Positions 58,611 through 64,000 of a stretch of 64,000 nt of DNA are shown one piece after another. The notes below the pieces were generated by a model, which had not been told where the DNA came from, searched no databases, and was given only the letters and a program-made list of their open reading frames with translations. Source of the DNA: CAADGU01 sp035444285. Lineage in GTDB: Bacteria > Chloroflexota > Anaerolineae > Promineifilales > Promineifilaceae. A program made the position numbers and the translations under genes. Location: positions 372,001-436,000 of the forward strand of contig DAOMOK010000003.1 of the NCBI GenBank assembly GCA_035444285.1, read 5' to 3'. Position 1 is the first letter of the stretch. Every line of letters begins with the position of its first letter.

Positions 58611-59485
58611 ACCGCTGGCTGCGGGCAACACAGGCTGCGCCTGCGGTCTGGGAATGGCTTGCGGTGACGCGCCAGGCAAGGATTTTGCACCTGTTTGACC
58701 ATGCCTGTAATCTGGTCAATGAGCAGGGTCAGGTGTTGTCGTTGGTTTCAGAACAAATTGGGGCTGGGCCATTCCACGTAGTCCTGCCCAATTGGTTCGT
58801 AGTAGGCGATTTATCGCCCAATGGTGGCGATGAATCGCCTACTACAAACGTGGTGGCTTATCTTGATGGGCTTCAGGTAGGCGGGTGGTATGTGGATATA
58901 AGCCGGGCGGCGCGATGGGAGCCGCGTGTGGATTGGGAGCGGCTGCGGGCACACACGGCCGTCTGGCAACCGCACATCCCGCTCATACAAACAATGGTAC
59001 AACAATACCGGGCACAATTGGGGCTGGACACGGCCGTGTGGCAGCCGCCACTACAAGCCGGACTAGACCGATTGTTAATGGGCATTCGTGTGGGGGACAC
59101 GGCCGATATACAGACAGCTACGACGCAGTTAGTCGGGCTTGGCCCTGGGCTAACGCCCGCCGGGGACGATGTGCTGCTGGGGGGTATGCTGGGGTTATGG
59201 GCCACAAGGCCGAAAGTGGAGGTACGGCCGTTGGCAGAGGTGATAGCAGGCGCAGCTTGCCCTGAGCTTGACGCAGGGGCCGTGCCGCGCACCACCACCC
59301 TGTCGGCGGCCTGGCTGCGCGCTGCCAGGCGAGGGGAGGCGGGTTGGCTGTGGCATGAGTTTGGTCATCGGTTATCGGTAAATGGTGATCGGTGGGGAGA
59401 GACGGTGGCGCGAATTTTGGGGACGGGGCATAGTTCAGGGGCGGATGCGTTGTGGGGGTTTACGGCCGTTGTTGGTTTAAGTTGA
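58607..59485 (+). CDS. DUF2877 (AllH-like) protein
   Basis: 292 residues from the TTG at 58607, which overlaps the TetR stop (TTGA). The signature LGPGLTPAGDDVLLGGMLGL identifies DUF2877, the group that contains the AllH-type carbamoyltransferase-associated proteins of purine or allantoin degradation. A palindrome at 58799-58845 encodes NWFVVGDLSPNGGDESPTT, an in-frame insert. GHRLSVNGDRWG (59370-59395) is a heptamer repeat, and CPELDAGAV near 59260 is a further repeat-derived piece. These inserts suggest relaxed surface loops. RidA follows after 30 bp. Confidence 0.75.
   Translation: MNRWLRATQAAPAVWEWLAVTRQARILHLFDHACNLVNEQGQVLSLVSEQIGAGPFHVVLPNWFVVGDLSPNGGDESPTTNVVAYLDGLQVGGWYVDISRAARWEPRVDWERLRAHTAVWQPHIPLIQTMVQQYRAQLGLDTAVWQPPLQAGLDRLLMGIRVGDTADIQTATTQLVGLGPGLTPAGDDVLLGGMLGLWATRPKVEVRPLAEVIAGAACPELDAGAVPRTTTLSAAWLRAARRGEAGWLWHEFGHRLSVNGDRWGETVARILGTGHSSGADALWGFTAVVGLS
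58799..58845. repeat. In-frame palindrome inside the DUF2877 gene
   Basis: GTAGTAGGCGATTTATCGCC and its near-complement around CAATGGT. Confidence 0.85.
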
Positions 59486-59515
59486 CGCAAAGAATAATAA
59501 GGAGCAAAGAAAGAA

Positions 59516-59911
59516 ATGGAGAGACAAAACATTTCCAGCGGTGCGCCATGGGAGGAGACGGTGGGCTATTCCCGTGCGGTGCGGGTGGGGCAATGGGTGG
59601 TAGTGGCAGGCACAACGGCCGTAGACGAAAACGGCCAAACGGCGTACCCTGGCGACCCCTATGGCCAGACACGCTACATTTTACAGAAGATTGAACGAGC
59701 GCTCCAGGAAGCCGGCGTCGGTTTGTCTGATGTGGTACGCACGCGGCTGTTCGTAACCAATATAGCCGACTGGCAAGAAATAGGCAGGGCACACGGCGAG
59801 TTTTTTGGCGCCATTCGTCCGGCTGCTACTATGGTTGAAGTGAGTCGGCTCATCTCCCCCGACTTATTGGTGGAAATTGAAGTGGATGCTATTGGCTCGA
59901 TTAGAGAATAG
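59516..59911 (+). CDS. RidA (YjgF/YER057c/UK114) family protein
   Basis: 131 residues. Usual role is hydrolysis of reactive enamine/imine intermediates. Features: SRAVRVGQWVVVAGTTAVDENG, and VVRTRLFVTNIADWQEIGRAH, with the substrate-binding Arg in VVRTRLF and the terminal acidic VEIEVDAIGS. AGGAG precedes the ATG. It is probably co-transcribed with DUF2877; several enzymes in the window (aminotransferases) generate imines. Confidence 0.9.
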   Translation: MERQNISSGAPWEETVGYSRAVRVGQWVVVAGTTAVDENGQTAYPGDPYGQTRYILQKIERALQEAGVGLSDVVRTRLFVTNIADWQEIGRAHGEFFGAIRPAATMVEVSRLISPDLLVEIEVDAIGSIRE

Positions 59912-59940
59912 AGATCATCCAATCTCTAATCTCTAATCGC
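59908..59940. repeat. TAATCTC heptamer repeat
   Basis: CCAATCTCTAATCTCTAATC-type units between convergent RidA and the small membrane gene. Confidence 0.7.
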
Positions 59941-60119
59941 TAAAAAGCGCTGCTGCCCAGGCTGACAACCAATGACAATATCATGCTGAGCGCAATGACA
60001 ATACCAAATACTATCATTACTTTTTCAGCCTTCGACCGTTTACGATTGTATATGCGGTCGTGTATAGAACGCTTAGGCGGTGACTTGGGCGGTTCGCGCC
60101 GTTTTCTATTCTTAGCCAT
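59940..60119 (-). CDS. Small basic single-span membrane protein
   Basis: 59 residues from the ATG at 60119 (GGAGA nine bases upstream; the frame to 60179 is not supported). First 35 residues very basic (AKNRKRREPPKSPPKRSIHD), then one span (VMIVFGIVIALSMILSLVVSL). It resembles a DUF-type small membrane protein with basic cytosolic tail; function unknown. Confidence 0.7.
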   Translation of the reverse strand: MAKNRKRREPPKSPPKRSIHDRIYNRKRSKAEKVMIVFGIVIALSMILSLVVSLGSSAF

Positions 60120-60129
60120 CTGAAAAACT

Positions 60130-60278
60130 CTCCTTGAATCAATCACAAAATAGCGAGCGGGAGTATAACACAAAGTCACGGCTGTGAGAAAAAGGTTAAC
60201 GTAAAATTATATGCGCCAGGCACAGGGCTGCCCAAAGCGATCTTGCATAACGCAGTGCCTGGCATCGCTCTGCATACT
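60130..60278. other. Short gene-free stretch
   Basis: Intergenic DNA between the small membrane gene and the FMN riboswitch promoter. It contains an inverted repeat, CCAGGCAC (near 60216) with GTGCCTGG (near 60256). No gene seen. Confidence 0.5.
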
Positions 60279-60306
60279 TTGACGCTACGGCCGTCTCTTA
60301 TATAAT
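60279..60306 (+). promoter_or_regulatory. Sigma-70-like promoter of the riboflavin transporter operon
   Basis: TTGACG, 16-base spacer that contains ACGGCCGT, TATAAT. Starts transcription about 20 bases before the aptamer. Confidence 0.8.
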
Positions 60307-60327
60307 CCATTGCACAATTTGATATGT

Positions 60328-60495
60328 ACCTTCGGGGCAGGGTGAAATTCCCGATCGGCGGTAAGGTCTACACAAACCAAGCCCGCGACCCGGATCAATC
60401 GTCAATTGAAAATTGGCAATTTTCAATTGACGATTGATCCGGTTGATCTGGTGTAATTCCAGAGCCGACAGTTATAGTCTGGATGGGAGAAGGTC
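60328..60495 (+). ncRNA. FMN riboswitch (RFN element)
   Basis: FMN-binding leader. Conserved pieces in order: CTTCGGGGCAGGGTGAAAT, CCCGATCGGCGGTAA, GCCCGCGA, the GATCTGGTGTAATTCCAGA arm, GCCGACAGTTATAGTCTGGA and TGGGAGAAGG. The variable arm is extended by a perfect 51-bp hairpin (60391-60441, 24-bp stem, 3-base loop) of the CAATTGA repeat family. A terminator follows, so control is probably by transcription termination when FMN is high. Confidence 0.95.
60391..60441. repeat. Perfect hairpin inserted in the FMN riboswitch
   Basis: 24-bp arms (starting CGGATCAATCGTCAATTG) around GGC. Placed in the aptamer's tolerant variable arm. Confidence 0.9.
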
Positions 60496-60520
60496 AAAAC
60501 CAAAACGTTTGTATCGTTTT

Positions 60521-60553
60521 GCCTTTGCCACACCCTGGTGTGGGGCTTTTTGA
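60521..60553 (+). terminator. Riboswitch-controlled terminator
   Basis: GCCACACC paired with GGTGTGGGGC followed by TTTTTG, 26 bases after the aptamer. Confidence 0.85.
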
Positions 60554-60681
60554 GGCAATGCATGGGGTTGGGTAACGGCCATTATTCCCTCTATCTTTGT
60601 ATCTCTTGCCCAGTATTGTAAACCGAAGTCTACAATTCCATATTCCGCATTGGAATGAACTTCGGCTGATGGCTGACGGAA

Positions 60682-61452
60682 ATGAACACTTTGCGCAGAC
60701 AACCTGTCTGGTTGACAACAATTATTTCCTTTGCTTTGCTCGTCATCGCCTGGCAAATGCTGGTCACGCTTGGTGGCTACCAGAAATTTATCCTGCCAGG
60801 GCCTCTTGATGTGTGGGGGCAAATGCAGATTGTGGTGGGCGACGGCCGTTTGCTCAAACACAGCCTCATCACCATTAGCGAAATCATCCCCGGCCTGCTC
60901 ATTGGCTGCCTGGTCGCAGCCCCGCTGGGCTATCTGCTGGCAAAATCCCCGCTCGCCGAACGTTTCCTCTCCCCCTACCTCATCGCTTCGCAAGCAATTC
61001 CCATTATTGCCATTGCCCCCCTGCTCACCATCTGGATCAGTTCCATTTATTGGTCACGAGTAGCCGTGGCGGCTCTGGTGGTATTCTTCCCTATCTTGAT
61101 CAACATGGTCGTGGGACTGCGTTCCGTACCATCCGAATTATATGAGTTGATGCATGTGCTAAAAGCAGATACCGGCCAGATTTTCCGCAAGCTGGAATTT
61201 CCGGCGGCCCTGCCGGTCTTCATGGCCGGCCTAAAAATTGGGGCCACCCTGGCCGTTATCGGCGCTCTGGTGGGAGAGTTTGTACAGCCCCAAAGCCGGG
61301 GGCTGGGTTTTCTCCTCATCATGGCCCGCCAATCCTTCAAGACCGATCTCGTATTTGTCATTTTGCTGACACTGGCGGCCATTGCCTTGTCATTATATGG
61401 TCTGGTCGCCCTCCTGGAAAAGCGGGTGCTGCGCTGGAAATTACATAAGTGA
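60682..61452 (+). CDS. ribX: Riboflavin-type ABC transporter permease (RibX-like)
   Basis: 256 residues, six hydrophobic spans, BPD_transp_1 fold of the ThiX/SsuC type. The EAA loop is seen at LMHVLKADTGQIFRKLEFPAALP. It is the first gene after an FMN riboswitch and is followed by a THI5-like lipoprotein and an ATPase, the layout of RibXY-type riboflavin importers described in Chloroflexota. Riboflavin as substrate is inferred from the riboswitch; a flavin precursor is possible. Confidence 0.85.
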   Translation: MNTLRRQPVWLTTIISFALLVIAWQMLVTLGGYQKFILPGPLDVWGQMQIVVGDGRLLKHSLITISEIIPGLLIGCLVAAPLGYLLAKSPLAERFLSPYLIASQAIPIIAIAPLLTIWISSIYWSRVAVAALVVFFPILINMVVGLRSVPSELYELMHVLKADTGQIFRKLEFPAALPVFMAGLKIGATLAVIGALVGEFVQPQSRGLGFLLIMARQSFKTDLVFVILLTLAAIALSLYGLVALLEKRVLRWKLHK

Positions 61453-61524
61453 ACCCGGGGGTGGCGGAGCATATTTATTACCGCATTATCCCCATATCAA
61501 CACATCTTAAAGGAGTAGAATAAG

Positions 61525-62532
61525 ATGAAACGTTTTCTGATTCTTTTATTGGCTATCGTTACTGTTTTGTTTGCCTGCACATCGCAAGAAACGACAACAG
61601 AAACGACGATGGAAACGGTGGCCGAAGCCCCGCAGGAAATGACCCGTATTAACCTGCCAATGGGATACATTGCAGACCCGCAGTATGCTCCATTTTATGT
61701 GGCGCTAGAAAAGGGATATTTTGCCGAAGAAGGAATTGAGCTGGAATTTGACTACAGTTTCGAGACAGATGGGATGGTGCTGGTGGGGGCAAACCAACGG
61801 CCGTTTGCCATTGTCAGCGGCGACCAGGTGATTTTAGCCCGTGCCCAGGGATTGCCGGTAGTCTATGTGCTGGAATGGTTCCAGCGTTTTCCCATTGCCG
61901 TCATCAGCAAAGCCAGCGCCAATATCAAGGCCCCCCAGGATTTGGCCGGACACAGCATTGGCTTGCCAGGCTTTTTTGGCGCCAGTTATGTGGGGTATTT
62001 GGGTCTTCTCTCGGCTGCCGGGTTGCAGCCTGAAGATGTGAGCACCAGCGAAATCGGCTTTACCCAAGTCGAGTCACTGCTTACGGACAAAGTTGAAGTG
62101 ATAGTCGGTTACATCAATAATGAGCCGGTGCAGTTGTCTGGAATGGGTGAGGATGTGAATGTAATTGATGTGGCCGATTACATTGACATGGTTGCTAATG
62201 GCATCATCACCAATGAGACGGTAATCAAGGAAAATCCGGAGTTGGTAGAAGCCTTTGTCCGGGCTACCCTGCGTGGGCTGCAAGACGCACTGGCCGATCC
62301 GGCTGCCGCGTTTGAAATCAGCAAAAAGTATGTAGAAGGGATGGACGACAGCCGTATGCCTGTCCTGGAAGCGTCATTACCCATCTGGCAGGCTGACAGA
62401 TTGGGCATTACGACTGCCGATTCCTGGCAGCAAACCCAGGCTATCCTCTTGAGCGCCGGCCTGTTGGATGCCCCGGTAGAAAACCTGGACGCGGCGTTTA
62501 CGAATGCGTTTGTGGAGAAGGTGCAGCCATAG
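61525..62532 (+). CDS. ribY: Riboflavin-type ABC transporter binding lipoprotein (RibY-like)
   Basis: 335 residues. Lipoprotein signal FLILLLAIVTVLFAC, then an NMT1/THI5-like fold: MGYIADPQYAPFYVALEKGYFAEEGIELEF, AIVSGDQVILARAQGLPVVYV, LAGHSIGLPGFFGASY, and VEVIVGYINNEPVQL. AAAGGAG precedes the ATG. The family also carries thiamine-precursor binding proteins, but the riboswitch makes a flavin the better guess. Confidence 0.87.
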   Translation: MKRFLILLLAIVTVLFACTSQETTTETTMETVAEAPQEMTRINLPMGYIADPQYAPFYVALEKGYFAEEGIELEFDYSFETDGMVLVGANQRPFAIVSGDQVILARAQGLPVVYVLEWFQRFPIAVISKASANIKAPQDLAGHSIGLPGFFGASYVGYLGLLSAAGLQPEDVSTSEIGFTQVESLLTDKVEVIVGYINNEPVQLSGMGEDVNVIDVADYIDMVANGIITNETVIKENPELVEAFVRATLRGLQDALADPAAAFEISKKYVEGMDDSRMPVLEASLPIWQADRLGITTADSWQQTQAILLSAGLLDAPVENLDAAFTNAFVEKVQP

Positions 62533-62534
62533 CA

Positions 62535-62598
62535 GAAGTAATCAGGTAACTGGCTGATTGAGTCATTACCCAGTTACCTGATTGCCTGATTACCTACT
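62535..62598. repeat. Heptamer/octamer repeat, CAGGTAACTGG family
   Basis: AATCAGGTAACTGGCTGATT then complementary AGTTACCTGATTGCCTGATT units between the binding protein and ATPase genes. Confidence 0.75.
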
Positions 62599-62602
62599 TT
62601 AG

Positions 62603-63364
62603 ATGAGTTCTCCATTTTTAACGGCCGTCAACATCAGTCACACCTTTCACGATTTACCCGTGCTGGAAAATATATCCCTGGAAATTGAATCTGGGGGGTT
62701 TGTGGCGCTGGTGGGGCCTTCGGGCGTGGGTAAATCTACCTTGTTGCGTATATTGGCGGGGCTTTTACGGCCGTCGTCCGGCGAAATTCACATGGCCGAT
62801 GATTCGCGCCAGGAGCCAATTGGTCTGGTTTTCCAGCGCGATAACCTGATGCCCTGGCGCACGGTAGCCGAGAATGTGCGCCTGCCGCTGGAACTGATGG
62901 GGGTGAACGGGCGGGAAGCTAAAGGCCGTGTGCAAGAGATGATCAATCTGGTGGGCCTGGCCGGATTTGAGCAGCGGTACCCGGCGCAGTTGTCTGGCGG
63001 CATGGCGCAGCGGGTGGCGCTGGCGCGGGCGCTGGTGCATGAGCCATTATTTTTGCTGCTGGATGAGCCATTTGGCGCGTTGGACGCCCTGACGCGGGAG
63101 CGGATGGGGCTGGAACTACTGCGCATCTGGCAAGCCATGCCCGTCACCGTGCTGCTGGTCACGCACAGTATCAGTGAAGCGGTGTTTCTGGCGGATGAGG
63201 TATTGGTGATGGGGGGCAGCCGCCCCGGTGTGGAGCGGCCGGCCACCATCACCCATCGCATTCCTACTGGTCTTCCCCGACCGAGAGATTTAGCCATGGA
63301 GCGCACGGCCGCTTTTCAGGATTGTGTCACGGCCGTGCGCGCTGCCATAGAAGCCAGGAGCTAG
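62603..63364 (+). CDS. ABC transporter ATPase of the riboflavin-type importer
   Basis: 253 residues; nitrate/taurine/THI-type cassette. Walker A GPSGVGKST, Q-loop VFQRDNLMPWR, signature LSGGMAQRV, Walker B LLLDEPFGALD, switch His in LLVTHSISEAV. C-terminus short. A repeat replaces the usual Shine-Dalgarno region. It completes a RibX-RibY-ATPase unit. Confidence 0.9.
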   Translation: MSSPFLTAVNISHTFHDLPVLENISLEIESGGFVALVGPSGVGKSTLLRILAGLLRPSSGEIHMADDSRQEPIGLVFQRDNLMPWRTVAENVRLPLELMGVNGREAKGRVQEMINLVGLAGFEQRYPAQLSGGMAQRVALARALVHEPLFLLLDEPFGALDALTRERMGLELLRIWQAMPVTVLLVTHSISEAVFLADEVLVMGGSRPGVERPATITHRIPTGLPRPRDLAMERTAAFQDCVTAVRAAIEARS

Positions 63365-63388
63365 GTCCTAACTTGGCTGATAGTCGCC

Positions 63389-64000
63389 TTATTCGCCGGA
63401 CGTAACCGGGGCCATATGTTCTATTTTCCGCTGTTGCCGGCGGCGGCGCACAAAACGCACCAGCAGCCAGAGCGGAATACCAATGAGCAGAGAAATAGGC
63501 AGGATAACAATAAACAGCCAGATCGCCAGAGTGGCCAGACCTTGTAAGGCGCCGATCAGGGCCTCAACCGCATCTCTGACGACGCCTTGCGGTCGCCAAC
63601 CGGCGACCTGCACCGGGCGGGTGGCAATATCCGGCATCAGCGAGACGGTGATGGTGGAAAAGGCGGCGGACTGGCTCAGATATTGCATCCGCCCCTTAAT
63701 CACCTCAATTTCACCTTCCAGCCGGCTAAGTTCCTGATTGACGGCCAATGCTTCTTCGACGGTGGTGGCTTCATCCAGAAAAGAACGCACGCGCACGGCC
63801 GTGGCTTCCAGATTGCCCAACCGCGCCGCCAGGTCTACATACTCCTCGGTCACATCCTGCCCGGAGACGCTTTCGCTTTGCACTTCCACCGCCATCGCCT
63901 TTAGCGTATCCATCATGCCCACAAAACCGGCGGCGGGCACCCGAATGGTAATGTCACCCGATTTAGCATCAGACCCGTATTGGCGCAAATTGGCGCTAAC
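63389..64000 (-). CDS. DUF4349-type membrane protein, 5' end outside the window
   Basis: At least 204 residues; the frame stays open to the window edge (VSANLRQYG at the edge), so the start is missing. Features: ITIRVPAAGFVGMMDTLKAM, a coiled coil (EEYVDLAARLGNLEATAVRVRS...LEGEIEVIKGRMQYLSQSA), then STITVSLMP and one C-terminal span (LATLAIWLFIVILPISLLIGIPLWLLV) with a basic tail. This is the DUF4349 plan. Function unknown. Confidence 0.82.
   Translation of the reverse strand, partial: VSANLRQYGSDAKSGDITIRVPAAGFVGMMDTLKAMAVEVQSESVSGQDVTEEYVDLAARLGNLEATAVRVRSFLDEATTVEEALAVNQELSRLEGEIEVIKGRMQYLSQSAAFSTITVSLMPDIATRPVQVAGWRPQGVVRDAVEALIGALQGLATLAIWLFIVILPISLLIGIPLWLLVRFVRRRRQQRKIEHMAPVTSGE

Noticed and set aside
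1..64000. tRNA, rRNA or insertion sequences
   Set aside because: No T-arm-like GGTTCGAATCC with a matching acceptor stem, no rRNA-like stretch and no transposase was seen by eye; a covariance search would be needed to be certain.

Overview
The window looks like a chromosomal segment of a GC-rich, heterotrophic Gram-negative-like or monoderm bacterium, most probably a member of the Chloroflexota (Anaerolineae/Ardenticatenia-like). This placement is inference. It rests on the BTAD-kinase-TIR and AAA_35 signalling proteins, the Pro/Thr-rich secreted proteins, an FMN-riboswitch-controlled RibXY-type transporter, a citrate synthase fused to a helix-turn-helix domain, and short intergenic repeats of the kind seen in filamentous environmental bacteria. 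No rRNA, tRNA, insertion sequence, prophage or CRISPR array was seen.

Layout. 0-4.7 kb: amine or amino-acid catabolism (PotA-like ABC ATPase, Lrp/AsnC regulator with two dyad operators, class III aminotransferase, FAD oxidoreductase). 4.7-9.2 kb: two citrate-synthase-family genes flanking a membrane-anchored MutS homologue. 9.2-18.9 kb: sugar-nucleotide and cell-surface glycan functions (epimerase, GDP-mannose dehydratase, phosphohexomutase, two glycosyltransferases, two methyltransferase-like proteins) plus TatD. 18.9-27.5 kb: the most unusual block. It holds a pair of paralogous secreted Cys-motif proteins with a structured leader, and divergent from them a transcriptional-regulator/Ser-Thr-kinase/TIR protein, an AAA_35 ATPase that appears to have been split from it by a -1 frameshift, and a second AAA_35 ATPase with one membrane span and a large outer region. 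27.5-40.7 kb: housekeeping and mixed genes (inactive-looking M50 homologue, HprK-like ATPase, metal hydrolase, Uup, AI-2E exporter, RadC, dipeptidase, NAD synthetase, C39-like peptidase). 40.7-47.7 kb, minus strand: IleRS, Mrr nuclease, retropepsin-like protease pair, AlaX-like editing protein, with a T-box leader at the head. 47.9-56.4 kb: exported kelch, PA14 and SGNH proteins with a receiver protein, a Usp and a GreA factor. 56.4-59.9 kb: P450/TetR divergent pair with a clear operator, DUF2877 and RidA. 60.3-63.4 kb: FMN riboswitch and riboflavin-type ABC transporter. The window ends inside a DUF4349 protein.

Two genome-wide signals run through everything. First, the octamer ACGGCCGT is hugely over-represented, in all reading frames and in promoter spacers (HIP1-like). 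Second, almost every intergenic gap carries degenerate tandem heptamers (several families) or perfect hairpins. These elements also sit inside riboswitches (FMN, T-box), in open reading frames (IleRS twice, others) and at protein C-termini, so they are mobile or actively generated. They displace apparent start codons; I moved many starts downstream of them.
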